64,000 nucleotides of DNA from Emydura subglobosa (Eukaryota; Chordata; Testudines; Chelidae). Numbering within the stretch: position 1 is the first letter of the stretch; the number at the start of each line of letters is the position of its first letter. A program made the translations under genes and the position numbers. The notes below the pieces were generated by a model that worked only from the letters and a program-made list of their open reading frames with translations, searched no databases and had not been told where the DNA came from. Shown piece by piece: positions 9,263 through 21,215 of this stretch. Location of the stretch: NCBI GenBank assembly GCA_007922225.1, contig ML679969.1:19610932-19674931 (forward strand), in the 5' to 3' direction.

Positions 9263-11848
9263 CCCCAGAGTTGCCTGTTGCCCCCTCAGTTCTGTTAGTG
9301 GTCAGGCCAAGTTCAGCTCCTAGTGATTTCAGCTCCTAGGTAAACCTTCTGCTGTCATACAGGAAATGTCCTTGCTTTCAAGAGACAAAAGACTCCAAGG
9401 TGAGTCATTAAGTCTACCTTTTAACAATGGGAGGCAAGACTCACTCACTGCTACCACACACAGTGGGCCTACAATCCCAATAAGAGACACCTCCACCTTT
9501 TCCAGGCTGAAACATCGGCCTGCCACCCTTGGGGAGCTCTGTCTAGTTTAGGGTGAAGTGTTCTATCATAACAGACGAAACACAGTTTTGCTGACATCTG
9601 TTCATACAATTGAAGGACAACATTTCATTACCCCAGCAGTTAACACAAAAGTGGTTTGTAACCCAAACCCAGCCCTGCTAACCATTTCCCATTATGCTCC
9701 GCACCTAGGTAGATTATGCTAAGTACTTAATTGTACTCATGCAGATACAAAGCCCGTGCAAATAATGTGCCCCCCTTTACTCAGACACTCAGACCTTGCT
9801 TATACTAGTTTGTGCCACCCCCCTGCCCTCGGGCCACTCAGTTCCAGCCCCCGCAAGGGCCAGGCACAAGCCGAGCTCTGGGTGCCTTTGGTGAGAGGGT
9901 CTCGAGACCTCTCTTCGGAGCCCCCCCGACTTCCGCTCGTGTCTCTTGGGGAAGGAGCTGGAGCAGATCAGGGGTGCAGTGTGGGTGGGGTTTCGGGGAA
10001 GGGGTGGAGCAGAGGGTGGGGACATTGTCCAAGCACTGGTGCCCTCCCACCCAACCTCCCCAAAGGCAGGAGCCACGTGCCCCCATGGACCCAAGCTCAC
10101 ACTGGGCTGCACTCGGAGCAGACGAAGGGTCCATGTGAGGCAGTTTTATCTCCAGTAAAACACGGCCCATGTCAGGTTACAGCAGCTAGGCCGGCCCCTC
10201 CCCCAGCTCAGCTAGCTCAGCCAGCCTTGGTTAACGGGGCTGTGGCAACGCTGAGTGGTGACCACACGACGCAGCCCCCCATGTCCCAGGGGAGATGCAG
10301 AGACACATCCTCCATTACCTGCCTGTGCAGCACCCGGCACAATGGGCCAGTCCAGGCCTTACAGCACCTGGCTCAGTGACACCCCTGGGGTCAGGATGTC
10401 AGAGCGACAAGCAGGTGGGTGCAATTAGCCGGGAAACTCCCCAGCCCTCAGTGCCTCAGCCTCCAGCTATCACAGCTCCCAGCCTGTCTGCTGGGTCCGT
10501 GTGTGTCATGGGGTCCCAGGCTGTGTCCAGATCCCCAGGCACAACACAGCTGAATGGCTCAGTAGTTTCCACTCACCCCAGAATCTCTTCAGCATACCAG
10601 GGTAGCACTCTGGGATTTTATACACCTGGAGCCTGCTGCCGTTGTTCCTGCCTTGAGGTGGAAGACCATCACTGCTGCTGGGGGAGAATATCAGACAGGT
10701 GAAGAAGTCTGTGGAGGGGGTTTGTTCATTGCTGGACTGAGTGACTTTACCATCTCTGCTCTTTTGGTGCTGGGGACAGTTCCTGTTGTTGCTGTGGGTA
10801 GAAGAGGAGGGACGTGGAGCCCTCCCCCCAATCCATCTATTCCCCACCATCGCTGTTGCCCCCTCCACTAGCTGCATCACCTTCTCACCCCTCAACTCAG
10901 CCGTTTGCCTCCTGACCATCTGGGACTGTTGCAGCAGCAAGGACTTTATTTCCTACCATCCGGGCGCATGTGCTTCCTTTCCCCTCCCACTGCTCCCTTG
11001 AACTTGTCCTCCTTTCCCCAGCTATGTTTGGCTGGAGGGCCCCCCTCTCCACTTTGCCCTCCAGCCTCTGATGCAGTTTATCCTTGCAGCCTGCCCTGCC
11101 CATCCCGTGTGCCCACTTTGTCCTCCTCCTCCGCTACTGTTTTTCCCTAGGAGTTTGTTTGGTTTTCCTGTCCCGCCTCACCCCAGCCCTTCAACTTTTG
11201 TTGGTTTTCCTGACCCTTCCTAGCCCCTGTGATTCCCTTGTTATTTCCTACCTCATCCACGGCTTGTGGTGCACCTGCCCCACCCCTCATCTTTGCTGTT
11301 TGTCCCTGCCCTGCCCCCACCCTACCAGCTCTGTGTGCGCATGCTCCCCAAGCACCCATGAGCCCCCATAGTCCCCTGTTTTTTTTGTTGTGCCCCTGCT
11401 CACTGCACCCCTGATGCCTTTGTAACCCCGTCCCACCCAGTGCAGCTGGAGGAGCTGGCACCCCCCTGCTCCAAACAAGGCCTTTGTGACCCTTCCTTAT
11501 CAGCGCCCTCCTCCCCTGCCTGCAGCCTAGCAGGGATGAGAGGTCAGCCATTCTGCCCCTCTCTCTCCCTCCCAGCCCCCCCTTTTTCCCTGGTGCTTGC
11601 CCCTGTGACCTTTCCCTGTAAGTTCCCTCCTCCCCTACCTGTGTTTCAGTGGAGAGGAACGGTCAGTCCTTTCCCACCATTTTTGCCTTTGCCCACCCCC
11701 TCTGGTGCTTGCTCCTGTCCCCTTTCTCAAATGGATGGGGAGACTGTGGGAGGAACTCCTCCCCAGGTTGATCCTGTCTCCTGCCCTCTGCCTGTTCCCC
11801 CACCCACTCCCGCGGCTACCACTATGATCGACGCCGCTGCCTGATCTA
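9263..11848. other. GC/pyrimidine-rich stretch, probable LINE leader plus unassigned repeat
   Basis: 9263-9750 is unassigned intergenic sequence. From about 9750 the plus strand is strongly C- and T-rich, with many overlapping open frames of low-complexity proline- and serine-rich composition. It runs directly into the LINE ORF1 remnant, so it may be the 5'UTR of that element. I find no conserved domain and no splice-supported exon. Confidence 0.4.
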
Positions 11849-11880
11849 ATGCCCCCACCACCCCTACTGGGGCACCGGCA

Positions 11881-13760
11881 GTGGCAGGCATGGGAGGAAC
11901 CTCCACCTCTGTTGCTACGACTTCCTTGGCCTGCAGAAAGGGCCAGGGGAAAAAGAAGGGCAAGAGCCCTGCCCGGAAGGCAGTCTCCCGGAGCAGGGGC
12001 TGCTGTTCACACTGTGGCCCCACCATCGGCCACAGCCCCCCCTTCCCCTGCAGTTCCCTCCACTAGCCCTGGGGGTGCTCCTGTCTCAAGCCTCAGAGCA
12101 TACCCCCAGGTAGCCGCCAGCCCTCCAGCCGCCGCCCCTTCATCTGCCCCCGCCGCTTCCTTAAATAATATCTCTAATAGCCAGGGCCCCTTCCCCACCC
12201 TGACTAGGAGGCATGGTGTCTGTTGCCTCCTGGTGGCCACCTTGCCCCACGTGGAGACCTACGTGCAGGTGTTGGCGCAGGTGGTGGTGCCCTCGGCCAT
12301 CGCAGTGACCTCCAAGATATACAGCAAGGTTGTCTTCTTTCTAGCATCGGAGGCTGCCGCCCAGGAGGTGGTAGAGCAGGGCCTGGTGGTGAGGAGCGTC
12401 TATGTCCCCCTAGAGCCCCTAAAGTACCTGGGCATATGGGTGGTGTTTACCTCCATCCCGCCCTTCCTCCCGGGGGAGCTCTCAAGGGGTCCTTCCTGGT
12501 GCCCCATCAAGGGGCCCAGTAACAGATCCACTATTCCTCAGGGGAGGTCCAGTGCTTCCTCTGCCGGGCAACGGGGCACATCTGGAGGAACTGTCCCCTG
12601 GCCCAGCACAGAGGAGCGCCTGAGCCTCCCGAGGTTCCAGTGGGCACTGTCCCTGCCACCGCTGGCGACCCTGAGTGCCTGGCCCTGTGGCTGCCCCTCC
12701 TCCTCCTTCTGTGCCCACCTCCAACACCGGTTGGCATGCGGGGGAAGTCCCCCCATCACTCCCAAATGAGCGGAAGGGCCCTATTCTGGGGCAGGGCCCA
12801 TGGAGAAGAGGGCATCTGAGTTGGCCCCAAGTTTGAAAGAGGGCTTATCCCAGGGGGAGGTTCCCCATCCTCTTGCCGCCCCGCACCTGCCCCCTTGACA
12901 CCCAACACCATTGCCCTTGCCACCTGGCCCTGCCCCCACTGGCCAGCCCTCTGACAACACTTTGGAGGGTTGGGTGCTCATCGAGGGGAAGCGCAGGAAG
13001 CGCAAGAAGGCCCAGAACCTCCCCGCAACCTCAGACGGGGAGGAAGCCCCGCAAAAGTCTTTGGGGGGGTTGCCACTGAAGGGGTCTCTGCTGCACCCTC
13101 CTGATGAGGTCCAATGGGAAATGCCAGTTGAGGAGGAAGTTGCAGCAGTGAAGAGGAGCAGCACAGCCCCTCTCCTGGAGGCCCTTTTAGATTCCCTCCC
13201 TGGGAAGGCCTCGAAGGGAGCTGCCCCCGCCGCTTTGTCATCTGTGCTCCCTGTCGGCACCAAGACGATTGTCACATCAGCTTCCAACAGGGTGGCCCCC
13301 GTGGTGGCGGAGGGGAACTTTGGCTCCCTCTTCGAGGAGATCGAGGCCCTGGGTCCGACCCCGGTCACCCAGAGGGAGGACAACCCCCTGACAGCAGGCC
13401 TCGATCTGGGCAGCGATGTCCTTCCACCTGCCCGGCTGCCGACGGCACTCCACCTGCAGCTGCCGAGCCTCTTGAGGCGATGGCTGGCGCCAGGTCCCAT
13501 GCTCCCATTCCAGGTGAGACAGACCCCCCCTCATCGCCTTTCGACAATCCTAACCCGTGTCTCCCATGTGCGCAGCTGCGGCCCCGGGCACTCAGTCCAT
13601 CATGGCGCCCAGGCCTGGCATAGGCGAGGGCCCCCATCCTAGACCTATTCCCCTGACCCCTGTGCCAGGTCAAATGGAGCCACACCCCGGTGGCTCGGCA
13701 GGGCCCCTAATCCCAGTCCTGCCCCTGACTTTGTTTCCACCACCGCCCTGACTCTGCTCC
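11881..13760 (+). pseudogene. LINE ORF1 remnant with CCHC zinc knuckle
   Basis: An open stretch from 11849 to 12769 carries a likely RNA-binding region, with HVETYVQVLAQVVVPS and later VVEQGLVVRSVYVPLEPLKY. A frame change follows. At about 12552-12600 another frame reads CFLCRATGHIWRNC, a textbook CX2CX4HX4C retroviral-type knuckle, here in a LINE ORF1 context. The next frame (12911-13642) is basic near its start (KRRKRKKAQ) and acidic later. The frame shifts mark it as non-functional. A host ZCCHC gene is unlikely because ORF2 follows directly. Confidence 0.65.
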
Positions 13761-14354
13761 TGTCCATATTATCACCCCCGTCCTCTTCCGTCCCCCTATT
13801 GCTGCCACCCCCCGGGATTTTGTTGTTTCCCCTTCCATCCATCGACGCCTGGGAGGCGGCATTTGTGTTCCCCCTTCCACCTGGGGCTGCTGTTTTCCGT
13901 CCACCACCATCCCTTGCACCGGGGGCCGAGCTGGGCAGCGCGGCGCCCACATCATCGGTGCTGCATCGGGGATCAGTCCCCTGTCTGCCTTTCTTGGCTG
14001 GCCGCGGGGCTGCCATGGGGACCTGGCCAAAGGACAGCCGGGATTCTTCAACCCCGCATCCCCTTGTGCTACGGGACAAGCTGTGTGCTTTCCTGGCTGA
14101 CTCCCGAGGGGCCAGGGATAGGGTGCAGTTCGCTCTACAGTGTTGGGGGGGACTTCCACCTCCTCCTTCGGACCATGAGGGCTATACTGAGGGAGGGCAA
14201 AGGGACCAGGAGGCAGGACACTGTGGCCTACCAGTGGGACCATGGCTTCCGTGACTCTCTGATGACCTTCAGGGTCGGTCATAGATTGCTGCGGGGCCCA
14301 ACGGGGGCTGCTGGTGCTCCTGCCCATGAGGATCTTCCCCAGCCCCAACCATCT

Positions 14355-17300
14355 TTGCCCCACTAAATGCCTGGGGCTGTAGGATGGGTCTCCACAGGTG
14401 CCTGGTGCTTTCCTTCCTTCGGGAGGGAGGGTACTCTGTGGTGTTCCTGAAGGAGACCCATACAGATCCAGCCACTGAAGCCAGCTGGTGGGTGGCGTGG
14501 GGGGACAGGATGTTTTTAGCCAACTCTCTACCCATTCGGCGGGAGTGGCCACCCTGTTCTCCCCCGACCTACAGCCCGAGGTGCTGGGGGTTGCTGAGGT
14601 CATGCTGAGTCACCCGCTGCACCTCCAGGTCAGTATGAAGGGGCTAGCATTGAACTTGATCAATGTCTATGCCCCAAATTCGGGCCTGGAGCAGGTTTGT
14701 TTTTTCCAGCAGGCAGTCGCCTTCCTCAGCACCTTCGATACACATGAGTGCCTGGTCCTGGGTGGGGACTTTAACCCCACCCTCGAGGAATGGGACTGCA
14801 CATGAACAGAGCACAGCCAGGCCACTGCAGACGTCTTCTGGGAGATCATCGATCAACACTCCCTGGTGGACGTCAGGCCCAACCACCACCTGGATGATGT
14901 TATTACTTTCACCTTTGTCCGGGTGGGGGAAGATCAGTCGCACCACTCCAGGTTGGACCGCATCTATTTCTTGCGTTACCATCGCTCGCGGGCCCATTCC
15001 TCCAGCATCTTGCCGGCCCTGTTCTCAGATCACCCTATGGTGACCATGACGGCATCTGTCACTGTGGAGACGCCGGGGCTGGCTTACTGGCATTTCAATA
15101 ATAGCTTGCTGGAGGACGTGGGCTTCATGGCATCCTTCCAGGAGTTCTGGCTGGCCTGGCGGGGGCAGAGGCGCACCTTTCCCTCAATACGGTGCTGGTG
15201 GGACGTGGGGAAGGTGCGTGCCCGGCTGTTCTGCTGCAACTAAACTTGTAAGGCCAGCCAGTGGAGGGATGCAGAGATAGAGCAGCTGGAGTGGGTGGTC
15301 TCAGAGCAGGAGAGGCATCTGGCTGCCATCCCCGAGGATCCGTCCCTCTGTGGAGCGTGCCGGGAGAAGTGGGAGGAGCTCCGGGCCCTCGAAGACCATC
15401 GGGCTCGGGGTGCCTTCGGGAGATGGATCGCGGCTCCCGCTTCCTCTACACCCTGGAGAAACGGAGGGGGGCTAAAAAGCACATCATCTGCCTTTTAGCA
15501 GAGGACGGCGCACCCCTCATGTATCTGGCGGAGATGCGTGGAAGGATTAGGGCCTTCTATGCTAGCCTCTTCTCCCCGGATCCCATCAAAGCTGCCGCCT
15601 GCAGGGTGCTCTGGAACAAACTTCCCATGGTCAGCGCAGGCAACTGGGACTGGCTGGAGCTACCTCTCACTCTGGCTGAGTTCTCGAAAGCCCTCCGCCT
15701 CATGCCCACCAATAAATCTCTGGGCATGGACGGGTTGACTGTGGAGTTCTATCGTGTGTTCTGGGACATCCCTCGGCCTGGACCTAGCCACTGTCTGGGC
15801 CAAGTCTGAGGGCAGCAGAGTGCTCTCCCTCTCTTGCAGGTGGGCTGTGCTCACCTTGCTACCCAAGAAGGGGGGCCTCCGTGACCTTCAGAATTGGCGT
15901 CCCCTCTCGCTCCTCAGCATGAACTATAAAATCATAGCCAAGGCCATCTCGCTGAGGCTGGGCTCTGTGCTGCAGGACATGGTCCATCCCGACCAGACCT
16001 ACACTGTCCCAAGCAGCACCATCTTTGATAATCTCTATCTGGTCCAGGACCTCTTGGAGCTTGGGTGTAGGGATGATCTGTCATTCCCCTCCTGGCCCTG
16101 GACCAGGAGAAGGCGTTCAATAGAATGGACCACTGGTATCTCCTGGGCTCCCTGCAGGCATTTGGCTTTGGGCCCCGTTTTGTGGGCTTTCTCCAGGTGC
16201 TGCACACCTCTGCAGAGTGCCTGGTCAGGCTCAACTGGACCCTGACCGAACCAGTCAGCTTTGGGCGAGGAGTGTCAAGGCTGTCTGCTGTCAGGCCAGC
16301 TGTACGCTCTGGCCATCAAGCCCTTCCTCCGTCTACTCCACCGGAGGATGATGGGGTTGGTGCTCCGTTAGCCATAGCTGAGGCTGGTCATAGCTGAGCC
16401 CTCGTCTACACTGACCTGGAGATTCGGTAGCAGTCGACGGGAGTTACACAAGCTATGCAGAGTAGCTTGCGTAACTCCCGTCAACTGTTGTGCTTCCCTT
16501 CTGCGCGGTGTCTTCACTGCACTGTGCCACTTGAGGGAGTGGTTTTACTCACTCGACTTCCTGATTGATTGAGCGGGTCTACACTGAAAGATTGATCTGG
16601 CAGCAGTGACTTTGCCGTTGTAAGTATAGACATACCCTCAGTCATAGCTGAGGCTCCGCCCGGGTCAACAGGGTCAAAAGTTCTGGCCTGATGGTAGGGG
16701 CTGGGTGGCAGATGAGCTCCCTCCCACCCATGCTTCAAGCCATCCGGTGGAGCGTTCGCTGCTCTATCTGGGTGTTTACCTTTCTGCCACCCATGCCTCC
16801 CTGGAGGAGAACTGGCACGATTTAGAAGGCAGGGTGTCTGAGCAGGGTGACTGCTCCAGTGCCTTTCCCTTCAGAGGAGGGCACTGGTGCTCAACCAGCT
16901 AGTCCTGTCCATGCTCTGGCACCAGCTAGACACCCTGGTCCCACCCCTGAGGTTCCTGGCCTACCTCCAGAAGAGAATTCTGCACTGGGTCTCTGCAGGG
17001 ATCCTGAGTCTCCCTTATTTCTTTGTAAGTAGGAAAAGGGCCTGATTGGGTGTGTGTGTGTCTCCCAGGAACACAGATCACACCCAGCTTGACTTTATAA
17101 GGCTAAAAAAACAGCCAAAAGAGACACTCTTCCCCCCCGCCCCACCCCCCACACACACAAGGCCAGGTCCACACCTTCCACCTCCAGGCCCTGCAGAGAC
17201 TCCTTTACAGTGCAGGTAGTCTGGCGTGGAGCATGCTGGCACACACCTTCCTCTGCCACCTCCGAGGACTATGATATGACCAGCAGCTCCTTTATCTCCA

Positions 17301-18520
17301 ACTGAAAGGTCTTCTGCGATGCCTCTCCGAGCTGCCGGTCTTCTACCAGGACCTCCTCCAGCTCTGCAGGTTGGTCTTGGCCTCCAGGTCTTTTGTGGTC
17401 ACCAAGAGGGAGGACCTCCTCGCAGAGCCCTTGCTACACAACCCCCCACTCCATGTGCAGGTGATGGAGACCCCCTCCATGCAACGGAAGATGGTCCTGG
17501 CAGGCGTCATCAGGACCAGAGACCTCCTGGACGATGACCAGGGGGACTAGATGGACCCTCAGCCACTGGCTCGGCGCATGGGGCTCTCCACCCTTTGAAC
17601 CCCCAGTGTGTACTCCAGGAGGTGAGGGCAGCCTTGCCTCCCGCTGCTTGGGTTTACCTCGAGCGGGTTCTGTGAGAGGGCGCTCCCCATCTCTCCCTCA
17701 GTCCTAGCCCTCTGGAGCTTTTCATTGGGCCCTGGCCCCACGTGCCCCCCCAGTTGCCCTCTCCCTACGCACTGAGCTGGCTGCTAGACTTGCAGCCGGT
17801 CCGTTTCCGAACTGTGCCCAGGGACCATCTGTGCACGCTCGTGCTCCACACCCTTCATTTCCTCACCCTCGTGTCCCATCCAGACACCAAATATCAGGAC
17901 CTGATACCACCTGTGGAGGGCAAGGACCCTGACCCCCCAGCCCACTGGGGACATCAGTTGGCAGCTTCTTCACGGCGCTGTGAGCATGGGTGTGTACTTG
18001 GCACAGTTCACCCCTCACCCTGACACCTGCCCATTCTGCGGCATGAGGGAGACCCTGGCACGTCTTCCTCAAGTGCGCCAGGCTGAAGCCCCTATTCAGG
18101 CTCCTCCAGAGTCTCCTGCTGAGGTTCTGGATGCACTTTTCCCGGCACCTGTTCCTCTACGCACACCCCATCCGAGGCCCCACAAAATCATGGGACCTCC
18201 TCGTCAACCTCCTCCTAGCGCTGGCCAAGGTGGCCATTTATAACACCAGAGATAAGAGGTTGGTTGAAGGGGTGCTCAGCGACTGTGGGGCCTATTTCCA
18301 TTCCTCCATCCGTTCATGTATCCGGGAAGAGTTCCTCTGTGCAGCATCCATTGGCTCCCCAGGCAGCTTTCAGGAGCAGTGGGCACTGTCCCGGATTCTA
18401 TGCTTGGTGTCCCCTTCCAGTTCCCTCTGTTTGACCCTCATGCCCTTTCCTGTTTTCTCATTAGTTGTCCCCCATAATCAACTGAGTCCCAGGTCCAGTG
18501 GCTCCTCCCCTTAGGCCGGG
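14355..18520 (+). pseudogene. LINE ORF2 remnant (endonuclease, reverse transcriptase)
   Basis: Order along the strand: start-like region with LNAWGCR (14.36 kb); endonuclease pieces LINVYAPNS and LGGDFNP (14.66-14.79 kb); SRLDRIYF and SDHPMV (14.95-15.05 kb); RT fingers with NKSLGMDGLTVEFYR (15.71 kb); WRPLSLLSMNYKIIAKA (15.89 kb); a stretch with DHWYLLGSLQAFGFGPRFVGF (16.13 kb); and CPFCGMRETLA near the C-terminus (18.03 kb). Stops and frame shifts separate these blocks. The expected YxDD catalytic box is not seen; it would lie where the MITE sits at 16.40-16.64 kb. The reverse transcriptase would nick and copy RNA into DNA in an intact element; this copy cannot. Confidence 0.75.
16399..16641. 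mobile_element. MITE inserted in LINE ORF2
   Basis: The left end CCCTCGTCTACACTGA and the inverted right end (GAGGGTATGTCTATACTT read on the minus strand) form imperfect terminal inverted repeats. The 11-bp sequence TCATAGCTGAG lies on both sides (16388-16398 and 16642-16652). A strong internal palindrome surrounds GGGAGTTACACAAGC/GCTTGCGTAACTCCC (16439-16482). GTCGAC is present near the left end, as in the Harbinger element at 58.4 kb. Confidence 0.7.
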
Positions 18521-18589
18521 GGAGGGACCTTTAGCAGTGGGTGGGCTTGTGTCCGCCCACTTCCCCGGAATTCAAATAGTAGAACTCTC

Positions 18590-20690
18590 AGGTAGCCATC
18601 TGGTCTGACTCTGTCACAATTCCTCATATAGATACTTATAGACTGTAATCAGGTTACTCCTTAACCTTCTCTTTATTAAGCTATCTATATTGAGCTCTTT
18701 GAGTCTATCACTGTAAGGCATGTTTTATAAATCCTTTAAACATTCTTGTGGCTCTTCTCTGAACCTTCTCTAATTTATCTACATCCTTCAGGAATCGTGG
18801 GCACTAAAACTGAACACAATATTTCAACAGCAATCACGTGTCTTTATTCCTACTTGAGATTCTTGTTTATGCATCCCAGGATTGTTTTAGCTCTTTTGGC
18901 CACAGTGTCCTACTGAGAGCATATTTTCAGCTGATGATATCCACCATGTCCACCAAATCTTTTTAAGAGTTACTGCTTCCCAGGATACAATCCCCCATCC
19001 TGTAAATATGGCCTAGATCAATGGTTCCCAACCTGTGACCCGAGGGCCAAAAATGGCCTGAGGGGGCTTTCAAAGTGGCCTGGGGCTCCCCTCCTGCTGG
19101 CTGCAGAAGGGAGCTGCTGCCTAAGGACCCAGGCGGAGTGCGTTTTGGAGGGACTAAAAGACCGGTGTAGGCTCCTTGTTGCAGCTAAGGGGATGAGAGA
19201 TCAGCACTCCTCTTCCTCTGACTGTAGCAGGGAGCATGGCAAATCACTCTGCCTAGGTCCCCAGGTGCTGGGGTCCCTGCTGGAGCCAGAGGAAGGGGTG
19301 CACTGATCTCCTGTCCCCCTGGCTGCAGATGGGAGCCACTGCCTAGGGACCCAGGTGGATCGCACAGGGCTACAGGACACATGTGGGTTCCCTGCTGCAG
19401 TCAGGGAGACTCCTTCTGTCTGGCTGCAGTTGGGGGGGCGGCCCTGCTGGTGGAGATTGGTGGCCCTCCAGGGCTGTAAAAAGGATATCTGTGGCCCTCA
19501 AGCCAAAAAAATTGGGAACCAATGTCCTAGATTCTTTTTTCTTAGATGTATATATTAACATTTAGCCATATTGAAATACCTATTGTTTGCTTGCTTCCCA
19601 TTTACCAAGCGATCCAGATCTCTCTGAATCAATGACCTGTCATCCTCCTTATTTACCACTCCCCCAATTTTTGTGTCATCTGCAAACTTTATCAGTGATG
19701 ATTTTATATTTTCTTCCAGATCACTGATAAAAATGTTAAACAGCTTAGGGCCAGGAACCAATCTCTGCGGTACTCCACCGGAAAGACACCTGCTCAACGA
19801 GGATTCCCCATTTACAACTATATTTTGAGATCTATCAGTTAGCCACTTTTTAATCTATTTAATGTGTGCCATGTTAATTCTATTCATTCAAGTTTTTAAT
19901 CAAAAATGTTGTGTGGTACCAAGTGAAACATCTTACTGAAGTCTGAGTATATTACATCATCACTACTATTTTTATCAGTCAAAACTTGTAACCTCATAAA
20001 AAAGAAGATATCAAGTTAGTTAGACAGGCTCTTTTCCCATGAACCCATGTTAATTTGCATTAATTACATTAACCTCTTTTAATTTTTTATTAATCTAGTT
20101 CTGAATCAGCCACTCCATTATTTTGTGTGGGATTGATGTCAGGCTGTCAGGCCTATAATTTCCTGGTTCGTCTCATTTACCCTTTTAAAATAGTGGCACA
20201 ACCTTAGCTTTTTTCAGTCTCTTGGAACTTTCCCAGTGCTCCACAGCTTACTGAAAATCAGAATTAATGGTCCAGCGAGCTCCTCAGATAGCTCTTTTAA
20301 AAATCTTGGATGTAAGTTGTCTGGACCTCCTGATTTTAAAATGTTTAACTTTAGAACCTTCCATTTAACATCCTCTAGAGATACTAGTGGAATTTGAAGC
20401 GTTATCATCACCATAAGCTGAGATCACATAATCTATCTTTTCCCCAAATACAGAACAGAAATATTTATTGAACACTTGTGCAGTATTATTGATAAGTCTA
20501 CCATTTCCAAATAGTAATGGGCCAATACCATTGTCAGGATTCTTTTTGTTCCTAATATATTTTTTAAAACCCATTCTCATAGATTTTTCCTTGTGTCCCT
20601 TTGTTTCCCTTATCAGTTTTCTACATTTCCTAACTTCTGATTTATATACATTACTATGAACTTCCCATTTGTTATATATATTTTTATATT
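18590..20690 (-). mobile_element. CR1 LINE, antisense copy split by a hAT MITE
   Basis: Read on the minus strand, the element holds CR1 ORF2 pieces. These are KKYIRNKKNPDNGIGPLL (20.56 kb), a segment ending in GPDNLHPRFLKELSEELAGP (20.3 kb), and GPKLFNIFISDLEENIKSSL with FADDTKIGGV (19.7 kb). The FADD motif is the RT catalytic box. The 3' portion continues at 18.6-19.01 kb beyond the inserted element. Frames are interrupted, so the copy is inactive. Confidence 0.88.
19019..19524. mobile_element. hAT (Charlie-like) non-autonomous transposon
   Basis: The ends CAATGGTTCCCAACC and, inverted, CATTGGTTCCCAATT resemble Charlie-type hAT termini (CAGTGGTTCTCAACC). An 8-bp target duplication flanks it: GCCTAGAT (19011-19018) and TCCTAGAT (19525-19532), with one mismatch. 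The 506-bp body has no transposase. It sits inside the antisense CR1 copy and so is younger than that copy. Confidence 0.85.
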
Positions 20691-20789
20691 TGCCTTTACT
20701 TCATCTCTAAAGCAGATCAGATTTTTTTAACCAGTACAGTTGTCTTCCTTGATTGTGGCTTTTGGGCAGCTCATAAGGAGTTCATAAAT

Positions 20790-21215
20790 GATTCCAAATT
20801 ATCATTCTCTTTTTTTTATCAAATTCCCAGCTGGAGTGGTGAGTATGTGTATAAAATTTGTGGATGGCACCAAGCTTGAAGGAGTTGCAAGCACTTTGAA
20901 AGAAAAGATTAGAATTAAAAATGATCTTGACAAATTAGAGATTTGGTCTAAAATCAACATGATGAAATTCAATAAAGACAAGTGAACTTCACTTAGGAAG
21001 GAAAAATCAAATGCACAACTACAAAATGGGGAATAACTGGCTAGGCGGTAGCACTGCTGAAAAGGACCTGGGGGTTGTAGTGGATATGAGCCAACGATGT
21101 GATGCACTTGTAAAAAAGGCTAATATTATTCTGGGATGTATTAACAAGAGTGTCATATGTAAGAAACAGGAGGTAACTGTCCTGCTGTACTTGGCACTGG
21201 TCAAGTTCACCCAGT
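20790..21215 (+). mobile_element. CR1 LINE fragment (sense)
   Basis: The plus strand encodes decayed CR1 RT sequence: KFVDGTKLEGV (a mutated [10 protein letters not shown] box), then NDLDKLEIWS, MKFNKDK, and after a frame break GSTAEKDLGVVVDMSQ and ANIILGCINKS. It lies head to head with the antisense CR1 just upstream. Confidence 0.9.

Larger units (their letters stand above)
11849..18550 (+). mobile_element. Tx1/L1-like LINE, near full length but decayed
   Basis: A two-ORF LINE runs left to right. ORF1 has a CCHC knuckle (12.57 kb). ORF2 has an AP-type endonuclease (14.65-15.05 kb), a reverse transcriptase (15.5-16.4 kb) and a C-terminal zinc finger (18.0 kb). The RT block 'RPLSLLSMNYKIIAKAISLR' followed by VHPDQT resembles the Tx1 branch of L1-like elements and not CR1. 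Frames change many times, so the copy is inactive. A MITE is inserted at 16.4 kb. The 3' end is placed where clearly CR1-derived sequence begins, near 18.59 kb. Confidence 0.75.

Noticed and set aside
9756..10379. 207-codon open frame on the plus strand
   Set aside because: It lies in GC-rich, low-complexity sequence with equally long frames on the other strand. It has no domain signature and belongs to the repeat/LINE leader region.
13707..14603. 298-codon open frame on the minus strand
   Set aside because: It is antisense to the LINE ORF1/ORF2 junction and consists of Pro/Gly/Ser-rich shadow sequence caused by high GC.
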